A stretch of DNA of 64,000 bases from assembly GCA_036676195.1 (NCBI GenBank), contig JAKFDK010000120.1:1-64000 (forward strand), written 5' to 3'. Within the stretch, counting starts at the first letter, position 1. Each line of letters begins with the position of its first letter. Positions 23,169 to 31,009 of the stretch are shown piece by piece. The DNA comes from JAKFDK01 sp036676195. GTDB lineage: Bacteria; Bacillota; Sulfobacillia; Symbiobacteriales; ZC4RG38. Made by a program: the position numbers and the translations under genes. Under the pieces are notes generated by a model. That model saw only the letters and a list, made by a program, of their open reading frames with translations. It did no database searches and was not told where the DNA came from.

Positions 23169-23450
23169 AAACACCCCCTGCGGCTGATACCCGGCGCCCG
23201 GGCAACCGCAGGGGGCAGCGCGCGCCAATTACGTACGCGCCCTCAACACCCCACACTGTGGCAGGCCGGTGGTAAAGCCGGGCAGGAGCCAGTAGTCTTG
23301 AACGCGCCCAAACGAGCCCACTGATCAGGTCTACTCGGTCCTGTTTCCACTGCCACCACCTCCTGCTGTAAAGGACGGCCGCCGTCCTGCGGCGGCGCCA
23401 GACGAATTCCACTCCATGTATTGTAGCACTTGAGGGCGCTAGTTGCCACC
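23169..23450 (-). promoter_or_regulatory. Long structured leader of mgtE
   Basis: About 250 bases lie between a TACAAT-type -10 (about 23416-23421, weak -35) and mgtE. The leader has a hairpin AGGACGG/CCGTCCT near 23375-23391 followed by TTTAC. It also has a short open frame with a perfect ribosome-binding site, and a compound hairpin (23174-23183 with 23206-23215, 10 bp perfect, plus an inner CCCGG/CCGGG stem) whose 3-prime arm contains the mgtE Shine-Dalgarno sequence. I could not match it to the M-box consensus. Confidence 0.55.
23243..23350 (-). CDS. Possible leader peptide upstream of mgtE, 35 aa
   Basis: GTG at 23350 is preceded at seven bases by AGGAGGT (23358-23364), the best ribosome-binding site in the area, and opens a 35-codon frame ending at 23243, about 75 bases before mgtE. 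The peptide begins METGPSRPDQW and includes several prolines and cysteines. Proline-containing leader peptides control Mg2+ transporter genes in enterobacteria, which makes a regulatory uORF conceivable here, but this is inference from position and ribosome-binding site only. Confidence 0.3.
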   Translation of the reverse strand: METGPSRPDQWARLGAFKTTGSCPALPPACHSVGC

Positions 23451-23704
23451 TCTGGCGTAATGAGGCTAAATTTCGCCGAAAATGACCGATACAACAGTTG
23501 ACAGCCAACTCAGGCACCACTTGCAGAGCAGGCCATCCCGCCGCTCCCTGCCGTCTGGGCATGACTGCGCCCGGCTGACAGTAAGTTTTTTCCCTGCGGT
23601 TTTACCCTCCGAGAGCAAAGGAGTCCTATCTATTATGCTGAATTTTGTGTTAAATTGGTCTTCTGGCAAGCGCTGGGAAACCCGGATTGAGAGGAGCGAG
23701 CGAT
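23451..23704. other. Divergent intergenic region between mgtE leader and the propeller gene
   Basis: About 250 bases with no convincing gene. A TTGACA at 23498-23503 lacks a matching -10. A TATTAT at 23631-23636 lies about 70 bases before the propeller gene start but has no good -35. No known riboswitch was recognised. Confidence 0.5.
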
Positions 23705-25561
23705 GTGGATCACTCTTATGGGCGTCCCCGCGGCCGGCCATGGGCGGCCCTCGTGGCAGTGATAGCGCTGCTGGCGGGCCTGAGCGGAGGCGCACCGGCG
23801 CAGTCTGCCGGCGGCCGCACCTACACGCTGGACGCTGATTTTGACGAAGGGATTCTCACCGGCCTCAACCACGCGGCCCCGAATCACGACCAGTTGCAGC
23901 TCAACCAGCAGAGCAGCACCTTCCCCTTTATTTGGGTAGCAAACTCTGGCGAAGGCACCATCTCGAAGCTGGACACCCGCACCGGTACTGAACTGGGCCG
24001 CTACCGCACAGCGCCGGCCGGTTACGGCACCAACCCCTCCCGGACCACGGTGGACCTGAACGGAGATGTCTGGGTGGGCAACCGGAATGGGAACACGGTC
24101 ACCAAGGTCGGACTCAACGAAAACGGTAACTGCGTGGACCGCAACGCCAACGGTGTCATCGATACCTCCACCGGCGGGGGCGATGTAAAGCCCTGGTCAG
24201 GAGCCACCCCCGGTGACGAATGCATCCTGCTGCACGTAGCCTTCCCGGCCGGACAGGGCAGCAATGTGCGCATGGTGGCCATTGACGCCCAAAACAACGT
24301 CTATGCCGGTGCCAGCAACAGCGGCTGGTTTCACTACATTGACGGCTACAACGGCGCGATTCTCAGGTCCCGGACCAACTCGGCGGGCATTAACTACGGC
24401 GGCGTCGTGGACCCCGAAGGCAACTTGTGGATTGCCACCCTGTGGTCAAGACGCCTCCTCAAGTACAACCCGGTGACAGACACGTTCCAGAACATCAACC
24501 TGCCGCACACCAGCTACGGTCTTGGCATTGACAAGTTTGGCCACATCTGGCACAGCGGATTCGAGTCCCGGACGATCAGTCGAATTCGGCGCAGCGACGG
24601 TACCATTATGGGCACCTACGCCATCCCGGGTGGCTGCGACAGCCGCGGCGTGGCCGTGGAAGACAACGGGGATGTCTGGGTTGCCAATACCTGCAGCAAC
24701 TCCGCCGGACACCTGGGCAACGACGGCACCAACAAGGGCACCGTACCGGTCGGCGGTGCACCCACCGGTGCCGCCATTGACGGCGACGGCAAGGTGTGGA
24801 TCACCAACCTCGGCACCCATAACGCCACCCGCATTGATCCGGCCACCAATGCGACCCATACCTTTGCAGTCGGACTGTCGCCTTACAACTATTCGGACAT
24901 GACCGGACACATTATCCGCAACATCACAACCACCCGTGGCACCTGGGCCGTCATCTATGACAGCGGCACCTCCGGCACCGGCTGGGGTACCCTCACCTGG
25001 CATGGCACTACACCGGCCGATACCAGCATCAGCGGACGGGTGCGGGCAGCCGATACCGTCGCCGGGCTGGGTGCCCAGGCATACGCAGGGGTGGGCAACG
25101 GGGTGGCGTTCAACGGCGTGACCGGACGCTACATCCAAATCGAAATGACCTTGCAGACCATCCGGGACGGGGTCACCCCCGTGCTGTACGACGTGAACAT
25201 CGAGCCCGAAGTCCCCTGCGACCCCAGCCCGAGCCTGACCTGGCAGGCTCCCCTCAGCCCGGCGACCCCCCATGCGCTGGCGGCGGCGGATTCCCTCAAC
25301 ATCCGGTTCCGCTGGGGGACCTGCAATCAATTCCATCACGACGAGACCGTGCTAATGATCGTTCGGGACCAGGGCAATGCCCAGTTCCCAGTCACCGCCA
25401 ACGTCTACAACTGGGACATCGCCATTCACGATGCCACCCAGGAGTACAGCCAACCGTTTAACCCGAGCTGGTATGCGATCCCCCCCGGGAGTGTCCTGGA
25501 GATCGAGGTCTACATGGGTGGCCAATTTGCCGGTGAAGCCCTGGTTCACGTTACGCCCTAG
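23705..25561 (+). CDS. Secreted beta-propeller protein (NHL/Vgb-like repeats)
   Basis: A 618-residue protein with a signal peptide (WAALVAVIALLAGLSGGAPAQSA) and then repeated units of the kind DxNGDVWVGNRNGNTVTKV, DPEGNLWIATL, DGDGKVWITNLG, typical of NHL or virginiamycin-B-lyase-like six-bladed propellers (about 60-390). A second, beta-rich domain of about 220 residues follows and contains PCDPSPSLTW. It is exported. The start is GTG at 23705, eight bases after AGGAG. The next gene begins 12 bases later and encodes a TasA-like fibre protein, so the propeller may be a matrix or cell-surface component. No catalytic residues are proposed. Confidence 0.8.
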   Translation: MDHSYGRPRGRPWAALVAVIALLAGLSGGAPAQSAGGRTYTLDADFDEGILTGLNHAAPNHDQLQLNQQSSTFPFIWVANSGEGTISKLDTRTGTELGRYRTAPAGYGTNPSRTTVDLNGDVWVGNRNGNTVTKVGLNENGNCVDRNANGVIDTSTGGGDVKPWSGATPGDECILLHVAFPAGQGSNVRMVAIDAQNNVYAGASNSGWFHYIDGYNGAILRSRTNSAGINYGGVVDPEGNLWIATLWSRRLLKYNPVTDTFQNINLPHTSYGLGIDKFGHIWHSGFESRTISRIRRSDGTIMGTYAIPGGCDSRGVAVEDNGDVWVANTCSNSAGHLGNDGTNKGTVPVGGAPTGAAIDGDGKVWITNLGTHNATRIDPATNATHTFAVGLSPYNYSDMTGHIIRNITTTRGTWAVIYDSGTSGTGWGTLTWHGTTPADTSISGRVRAADTVAGLGAQAYAGVGNGVAFNGVTGRYIQIEMTLQTIRDGVTPVLYDVNIEPEVPCDPSPSLTWQAPLSPATPHALAAADSLNIRFRWGTCNQFHHDETVLMIVRDQGNAQFPVTANVYNWDIAIHDATQEYSQPFNPSWYAIPPGSVLEIEVYMGGQFAGEALVHVTP

Positions 25562-25573
25562 GAGGTGATCGGC

Positions 25574-26179
25574 ATGCGTGCAAAACTATGGCTGACCCTG
25601 GGCGGCTCCCTTGCGATTGCCCTGGGACTGACGGTCGGTACCCTGGCCCTGTTCACGGCAGAGACCCCGGTGGACAGCGTTCAGTTCGAAGCCGGCACTG
25701 TGAGGCTCAACAGCTACCGGGACATGGGTGATACGATTCCGGGACCCATGTTCTACACCACTCCGACCGAAGGGCAAACCCCGGGCGGCGTGCCCGGACG
25801 CCGGCCCACCGGCTACTGGGCCCCCGGCGACAACAACGTCAGGGCTCTGTTCGTGGAGAACAGCGGTAACCTGGATGCCTGGCTGGTCGGCATTGGCGCC
25901 GAGGCACAGGCGGGCAGCAGCCGCCACCTGGCCGAAAAGCTGCAGGCAAAGGTCACCACCGACCTGGCCGGTACCAACGTTCTGGCCAGCGGCACCCTCG
26001 CCAGCCTCATCGATACGGACCAGGCATTTGCCACCAGGCTGGCCCTCAATGTGGGACCAGCGCCCAGGGCCCTGTACTTCCACGTCACCCTGCCCCTGGA
26101 CGCCGATAATTCCTACCAGAATGAAGTCCTTCGGGTCGATTTCCATGTTATGGCCGAGCAGAAGGCCAACAACCCGTAA
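25574..26179 (+). CDS. TasA/camelysin-like secreted protein (SipW-dependent type)
   Basis: A 201-residue protein with an N-terminal export signal (LGGSLAIALGLTVGTLALFTAE) followed directly by DSVQFEAGTVRL, the hallmark of TasA/CalY proteins cleaved by signal peptidase SipW. Such proteins form extracellular fibres or biofilm/spore-surface components. The remainder is a beta-sandwich-like region with AWLVGIGAEAQAG and YFHVTLPLDAD. The start is ATG at 25574 with TAGGAGGTGATC; that site overlaps the stop codon of the propeller gene, so the pair is coupled. No sipW gene is in the window. Confidence 0.85.
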   Translation: MRAKLWLTLGGSLAIALGLTVGTLALFTAETPVDSVQFEAGTVRLNSYRDMGDTIPGPMFYTTPTEGQTPGGVPGRRPTGYWAPGDNNVRALFVENSGNLDAWLVGIGAEAQAGSSRHLAEKLQAKVTTDLAGTNVLASGTLASLIDTDQAFATRLALNVGPAPRALYFHVTLPLDADNSYQNEVLRVDFHVMAEQKANNP

Positions 26180-26188
26180 GTCAGACAA

Positions 26189-26221
26189 AACCGGGGTCGG
26201 AGATCATCTCCGGCCCCGGTT
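26189..26221. terminator. Bidirectional intrinsic terminator
   Basis: A near-perfect stem built on AACCGGGG...CCCCGGTT, including an inner CGGAGA/TCTCCG pairing, lies between the convergent TasA-like gene and the ABC permease gene. Confidence 0.85.
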
Positions 26222-26240
26222 GTACGTTTCCCCAGCCGTA

Positions 26241-27476
26241 TTAGCCTACCCGCAGGTAGCGCCAGATCAGGCGCCAGGTTGGGCGGGCGCCATACAGCAG
26301 TACCCCGACGCGATAGATCCGCGCCGCCGCCCAAATGGTTCCGACGGTGGCGAGCAGGAGCAGTCCTACGGACACCGCCACCTGCCAGGCCGGCGGCTGG
26401 CTTAACACCAGGCGGGTGATCATCACGGAAGGCGAAAAGAACGGTATCAGCGAGAACCAGGTGGCCAGGGGCCCGGACGGGTTCTGTAACACAAACATCG
26501 CCACCATATTGCCCACCACCACCAGTAAGGTCAGGGGCATGAGCAGGGCCTGGCTGTCTTCCATCCGGCTGATGGTGGAGGCGGCGGCCGCGTACAACGC
26601 GGCATACAAAAAGTAACCAAGCAGAAAGTAGACCAGACCGAACAGGAAGATGGCACTGCTAATCTTCGCCAACGCAGCCGAGACCACCACGAAAGGCAGC
26701 CCCAGCAAGGCAATATAAGCCAGTACCCAGGTGGCGTACTGCGTGAGTCCCACCAGGCCGATTCCCAGCACCTTGCCCGCCAGCAGTACTTCCGGCTTCA
26801 CCGCCGCGACCAGCAGTTCCATCACCCGCGACGTTTTTTCTTCCAATACCCCCTGGAACGTCAGGGCAGCGTAAGCCAGAACCGCGACGTACATGAGCAT
26901 GTTAAAGACAGTAGCAATCAACGTTCGAACCTCGTAGGCATCATCATCAGCTTCGCTGGTATTCAGCGGCACGAAATTCATGGATACCGGTTCCTGTATA
27001 ACCCGGAGTACACCGGGATCAACCTGGTATCCTTGCAGGCGCTCGGCCCGCACCACTACCTCCAGCACCGGCTGCAGCTTGTCCTTCACCCGTTCCAGGG
27101 TAAACATGCTGCTGCTGGAAAAGGTGGCCCGAAACTCCTCAGGGGTAGCTCCCTGCAGCAGTAACAGACCCGGCAGGTCCCCGCTGCGGGCTCGGGTGAG
27201 CAGGGCTGTTTCCTGCTCCATACCGGCCGGCTGCAGTTGCACGCCGGACGGACCGCCGGCATCGGCCATTGCCGCTTGCAACCCGGGCCACAGCCGGCCA
27301 GTCGCGTCGATCACCGAGATCGTAATCGGTTTGGCGCCGGTGGCATTAAATACCAGTACGCCGACCACCGGGCCGCCCACCAGCACCATAAACATCAGGA
27401 CGGTCACGGCGATGAACACCGGTGAACTGACCCTGGTGCGGTACTCACGCCAGGCGATGGTCCAGATGTCTCTCAC
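26241..27476 (-). CDS. ABC-2 type exporter permease (NatB-like)
   Basis: A 411-residue membrane protein. It has one N-terminal membrane segment (VFIAVTVLMFMVLVGGPVVG), an extracytoplasmic domain of about 140 residues, and five to six C-terminal membrane segments, which is the NatB/YhaP topology. The motif FQGVLEEKTSRVMELLVAAVKP before the second membrane segment is typical of this family. With the ATPase encoded just upstream (four-base overlap) it would form an exporter; NatAB of B. subtilis extrudes Na+, but substrates vary and cannot be assigned here. Confidence 0.9.
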   Translation of the reverse strand: MRDIWTIAWREYRTRVSSPVFIAVTVLMFMVLVGGPVVGVLVFNATGAKPITISVIDATGRLWPGLQAAMADAGGPSGVQLQPAGMEQETALLTRARSGDLPGLLLLQGATPEEFRATFSSSSMFTLERVKDKLQPVLEVVVRAERLQGYQVDPGVLRVIQEPVSMNFVPLNTSEADDDAYEVRTLIATVFNMLMYVAVLAYAALTFQGVLEEKTSRVMELLVAAVKPEVLLAGKVLGIGLVGLTQYATWVLAYIALLGLPFVVVSAALAKISSAIFLFGLVYFLLGYFLYAALYAAAASTISRMEDSQALLMPLTLLVVVGNMVAMFVLQNPSGPLATWFSLIPFFSPSVMITRLVLSQPPAWQVAVSVGLLLLATVGTIWAAARIYRVGVLLYGARPTWRLIWRYLRVG

Positions 27477-28372
27477 GCCGGCACCCCCCCGACCTTTTCC
27501 AGGTAAATTTCCTCCAGCGAAGGGTCACCCAGTTCAAACCGACTGACCGGGCCGGCGACCATGGCAGCACGCAATATTTCCTGGGGGTCCGTGGTCGATG
27601 GCACCTTTAACTCCACATAATCGGGGGCTTCCCTGGCCACATTCACACCGGGAAAACGATCAAGAAACGACAGTGAGCAGGCAGCGGCCAAACGCACCAC
27701 CTGGCGCCCGGCCTGGCGTTTAATCTCCCGCAACGGTCCGGAAACCATCAGCCGGGCCCGGTGAATTAAGGCCACGTGCGTGCACAGTTGCTCCACCTGG
27801 TCCAGCCGGTGGGAAGAGAAGATCAGGGTGGTTCCCTCTGCCTGCAATTGCCGCAGGCTGTCCTGCAGGGCCAGGGCATTCAGGGGATCTAGCCCGCTGA
27901 AAGGCTCGTCCAGGATCACCAGGGGCGGCCGGTGTGCCACTGCTGCCACAAACTGCACCTTTTGCTGGTTACCCTTTGAAAGCTGTTCTACCCGCTTGTC
28001 CCGGTACTCGGCCAGCCCCAACCGCTCCAGCCAGCCACTGATACAGGTGCGGGCAGCAACCGGGTGCAGGCCGTGCAGCGTGGCCAGGTAAGCCAACTGG
28101 TCAGCCACCCTCATCTTGGGATATAGCCCCCGCTCCTCAGGCAAATAACCGAAGCTGCGACACTCCTGCTCACTCACCGGCCGGTCCCGCCAGGTGACAC
28201 TGCCACTGTCTGGCAACAAGATCCGGAGGATCATGCGCATGGTCGTGGTCTTTCCGGCTCCGTTGGAGCCGACTAAGCCAAACATCGTGCCGGACTCAAT
28301 CGTGAAGCTAACCCCGTCCACAGCAGTAAAGTTGCCAAACCGCTTCGTAACAGCCTCCAGCCGTAACGTCAC
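27473..28372 (-). CDS. ABC exporter ATP-binding protein (NatA-like)
   Basis: A 299-residue ATPase. Walker A is GSNGAGKTT, the signature is QLSKGNQQKVQF (LSKGN instead of LSGGQ, common in this subfamily), Walker B is LVILDEPFSGLD, and the H-loop is FSSHRLDQVE. A C-terminal accessory domain of about 80 residues follows. The start is GTG at 28372 with GGGGAGGT upstream; the longer frame to 28450 lacks a ribosome-binding site. It is the first gene of a two-gene operon with the permease. Confidence 0.93.
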   Translation of the reverse strand: MTLRLEAVTKRFGNFTAVDGVSFTIESGTMFGLVGSNGAGKTTTMRMILRILLPDSGSVTWRDRPVSEQECRSFGYLPEERGLYPKMRVADQLAYLATLHGLHPVAARTCISGWLERLGLAEYRDKRVEQLSKGNQQKVQFVAAVAHRPPLVILDEPFSGLDPLNALALQDSLRQLQAEGTTLIFSSHRLDQVEQLCTHVALIHRARLMVSGPLREIKRQAGRQVVRLAAACSLSFLDRFPGVNVAREAPDYVELKVPSTTDPQEILRAAMVAGPVSRFELGDPSLEEIYLEKVGGVPA

Positions 28373-28469
28373 GCGCCTACCTCCCCGTTCGTTCCCGCTG
28401 CTGGAATCGTTCCCCTCAAGGCAGCGCCCTACTGGCAATGACGTAGTCATATCGTCAGTGGTTTGCCCT

Positions 28470-28511
28470 ATATGAAAACACAGTGAGGGTCATCCCCCAG
28501 TGAGATGACCC
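28470..28511. terminator. Terminator downstream of era
   Basis: The stem GGGTCATC / GATGACCC (28487-28494 with 28504-28511) is followed on the minus strand by TCACTGTGTTTTC, about 60 bases after the era stop. This ends the long yqfC-to-era transcription unit. Confidence 0.65.
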
Positions 28512-28572
28512 CCGTTGTGGCGATGCGTCCGGAGCCGGTCACCCGCCCGGACACACCGACCGCCGCACCCGC

Positions 28573-29469
28573 CTATTCCAGCGTATATCCAAGTTCCCGC
28601 AGGGGGCGCTCACGGTTGCGCCAGTCCTCCTGCACCTTCACATACAACTCCAGGAACAGCTTTGAGCCCAGCAGGGCTTCAATATCGGCTCTGCCCAGGC
28701 GGCCAATTTCCTTGATCATACTGCCGTGTGCCCCGATCAGAATGCCCCGCTGGCTCTCCCGTTCCACATAGATCAGAGCACGCACATAGACGACGCCGTT
28801 GTCCCGGGTCTGTAACTCTTCGATCTCCACGGCAACGGAGTGGGGGATTTCTTCCCGGGTCAGGTGCAGCACCTTTTCCCGAATCAACTCCGCCATCACA
28901 AATTTCTCCGGCTGGTCGGTGACCATGTCCTCCGGATAATAGGGCGGCCCCTCCGGCAGGCGCTGGTCGATCGCCTGCACCAGGCTGTCCAGGTGGGTGC
29001 CGTGCATGGCACTGACCGGGATCACGTCCATCCATTGGCCCAGGGTCACATAAGCGTCCAACACCTGGTGCAGCCCATCGGGAGCAATCTGGTCGAGCTT
29101 GTTAACCACCAGAATCGCCGGTTGCCCCGCTGACTCGATCTGCCGGGCCACAAAGCGATCGCCTTCGCCCGGCGGCGCCGTGCCGTCGACTACAAACAGG
29201 ACCATGTCCACGTCGGGAATCGTCTGCTCGGCTACCCGGTTGAGGTATTGCCCCAGCCGGTGGCGCGGCTTGTGAATGCCAGGGGTATCCACAAAGATAA
29301 TCTGGCTATGCTCCCGGTGCAGCACGCCCAGAATCCGGTTGCGTGTGGTCTGCGGCTTGTCCGACATGATCGCCAGTTTACGCCCGATCAAGCCGTTCAG
29401 CAGGGTGGATTTACCCACGTTCGGGCGCCCCACCAGGGCGGCAAAACCAGAGCGGTATTTTTCGGTCAC
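28573..29469 (-). CDS. era: GTPase Era
   Basis: A 298-residue Era, an essential GTPase that binds 16S rRNA and assists 30S assembly. G1 is GRPNVGKST, G3 is DTPG, G4 is NKLD, and the C-terminal KH domain contains GILIGAHGSMIKEIG. The start is GTG at 29469 with GGAGG upstream, overlapping the TGA of cdd (GTGA). It is the final gene of the conserved ybeY-dgkA-cdd-era run; recO, usually next, is displaced to 13 kb. Confidence 0.97.
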   Translation of the reverse strand: MTEKYRSGFAALVGRPNVGKSTLLNGLIGRKLAIMSDKPQTTRNRILGVLHREHSQIIFVDTPGIHKPRHRLGQYLNRVAEQTIPDVDMVLFVVDGTAPPGEGDRFVARQIESAGQPAILVVNKLDQIAPDGLHQVLDAYVTLGQWMDVIPVSAMHGTHLDSLVQAIDQRLPEGPPYYPEDMVTDQPEKFVMAELIREKVLHLTREEIPHSVAVEIEELQTRDNGVVYVRALIYVERESQRGILIGAHGSMIKEIGRLGRADIEALLGSKLFLELYVKVQEDWRNRERPLRELGYTLE

Positions 29470-29912
29470 AGTTGGGAACCTCCTCCATCGGTACGGGAGC
29501 CACCATTCCCGGCAGCCCCGGTCGCCAAATCGCCCGGGGAGAAGGCCCCGGGCAGCAGCGCGCCTGCCACCGTAACCTGCATCTCCCCGCCCAAATTCGC
29601 CAGAATCACCTTTAACTGCGGATTAAACTCCACCAGCACTTGCCGGCACGCCCCACAGGGGCTGATAGGTCCGCACGTATCGGCCACCACCGCGATGGCG
29701 AAAAATTCCCGTTCCCCTTCAGCCACCGCCCGAAAGACGGCGGTCCGTTCCGCACAGCAGGTCAGGCCATACGAGGCATTCTCCACGTTGCACCCCGGGA
29801 CCACCCGGCCGCCGGCGGTCAGTAGCGCCGCCCCGACCGCAAAGCCAGAATAGGGGGCATACGCCCGGGAGCGCGCCGCCAGGGCGTGTTGCACCAGTTC
29901 CTGATCTGTCAT
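29466..29912 (-). CDS. cdd: Cytidine deaminase
   Basis: A 148-residue enzyme that deaminates cytidine and deoxycytidine to uridine and deoxyuridine. The zinc site is formed by CCAERTA (with the catalytic Glu) and PCGACRQ; CNVENASYG is the substrate block. The C-terminal 20 residues are a Gly/Ser/Thr-rich tail beyond the normal end. It overlaps era by four bases. It yields deoxyuridine, which after phosphorolysis could supply deoxyribose 1-phosphate, upstream of the substrate of the BMC aldolase, though no phosphorylase gene is in the window. Confidence 0.96.
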   Translation of the reverse strand: MTDQELVQHALAARSRAYAPYSGFAVGAALLTAGGRVVPGCNVENASYGLTCCAERTAVFRAVAEGEREFFAIAVVADTCGPISPCGACRQVLVEFNPQLKVILANLGGEMQVTVAGALLPGAFSPGDLATGAAGNGGSRTDGGGSQL

Positions 29913-29951
29913 GGTTTCTCCCTTCCGGCTCCGAGCCGTGCCGCGGCTCGG

Positions 29952-30521
29952 TTACAACCGCCGGCGCCCCGCCACCAGGCCGCCGACGGTAGCCAACGCC
30001 ACCAGCCCACCCATGGCCAGGGCGATGGCGGGGGCACGGTCCATGGCCGTCGCCACGGCAACCAGCAAACCGGAAACTCCCCAGGGGCGCACGAACAGCA
30101 AGTAACCGGCCATTGTCGCATGCAGCACCGCCAGCAACACCGCACCGGCCGCGGCATCCTTGGCCTGGCGGGCGAGGGGGTGCACGCGTCCCTGACTGGC
30201 CAGATCCACCGCCCGTTCCACCGCCGTATTGATGGCCTCCGTGACCAGCACCAGAAAGACGGTCCCCAGCAGGTAGGAAAGGCCCCAACCCTCCAGCCCC
30301 ACCGCCCAGGCCAATCCAGCCGCCATCGTCGCCGCCACCGCGTGGAAACGCAGATTCGGTTCCTCACGGTAAGCGTCCCAAATCCCCCGGGCCGCGTCCC
30401 GTACCCGAGTCGGAAACGGGCGCCGCTCCACCGCCATACCCGCCGGGATTTGCCGCTCCGGTAATTCCAGATCTGCAACACTCCGGTGAATCGGATAAAC
30501 CTTACTGCGTTTGGACTCCAT
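29952..30521 (-). CDS. dgkA: Diacylglycerol/undecaprenol kinase with extra C-terminal membrane segments
   Basis: A 189-residue membrane protein. The family core (EPNLRFHAVAATMAAGLAW, EAINTAVERAVDLASQG, AKDAAAGAVLL) matches the Gram-positive DgkA, which phosphorylates undecaprenol. B. subtilis DgkA is about 120 residues; here there is about a 45-residue N-terminal soluble extension and a C-terminal extra hydrophobic segment (AIALAMGGLVALATVGGLVAG). The start is ATG at 30521. It lies between ybeY and cdd as in many Firmicutes. Confidence 0.92.
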   Translation of the reverse strand: MESKRSKVYPIHRSVADLELPERQIPAGMAVERRPFPTRVRDAARGIWDAYREEPNLRFHAVAATMAAGLAWAVGLEGWGLSYLLGTVFLVLVTEAINTAVERAVDLASQGRVHPLARQAKDAAAGAVLLAVLHATMAGYLLFVRPWGVSGLLVAVATAMDRAPAIALAMGGLVALATVGGLVAGRRRL

Positions 30522-30541
30522 TGCTTTTCACCTGCCTGGCT

Positions 30542-31009
30542 CTAGCGGGTCAACCCCAATCCCCCGAGGATTTCCTCCGTTTTGGCCATCATGGCGGCCT
30601 CTTCTCCGGGGGTCTCGTGGTCCCATCCCAGGATATGCAGCATCCCATGGGCAACGAGGAACCCCACTTCCCGCGCCAGCCCATGCCCATATTCCTCAGC
30701 CTGGGCCTGCGCACGCTCCAGGGAAATCACCAGATCGCCCAGAACGACCGGCTCATCCTCGTCGGCGGCCAGTTCCTCCCCTTCCAACAGGGAAAAGGAG
30801 AGAACGTCGGTCGGCTGGTCCTTGCCGCGGTGCTCGTGGTTAATGGTTTGAATCGTTTCGTCATCGACCAGCGTGACGGACAATTCCCACGTCTCCCCCA
30901 GTTCAGGGGCGACCTGGGCCAGAGTCCGGTGGACCACTTGCTCCATCAGTTGTTCCAGGGCCGGTTCCAGCGGCACCCGTTCCTGCTCGTTGCTCAGTAG
31001 AATCGCCAT
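30542..31009 (-). CDS. ybeY: Endoribonuclease YbeY (16S rRNA maturation)
   Basis: A 155-residue YbeY. The zinc-binding HGMLHILGWDHE motif (about 115-126) is intact. It acts in 16S rRNA 3-prime end processing and ribosome quality control. The start is ATG at 31009, preceded by AGGAAGGAAG; this start lies 107 bases inside the 3-prime end of pgpH, in a different frame, so the two genes overlap unusually far. Confidence 0.95.
   Translation of the reverse strand: MAILLSNEQERVPLEPALEQLMEQVVHRTLAQVAPELGETWELSVTLVDDETIQTINHEHRGKDQPTDVLSFSLLEGEELAADEDEPVVLGDLVISLERAQAQAEEYGHGLAREVGFLVAHGMLHILGWDHETPGEEAAMMAKTEEILGGLGLTR

Noticed and set aside
23169..23450. M-box (ykoK) Mg2+ riboswitch upstream of mgtE
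   Set aside because: The conserved M-box sequence blocks were not found by eye; a structured leader is reported instead.
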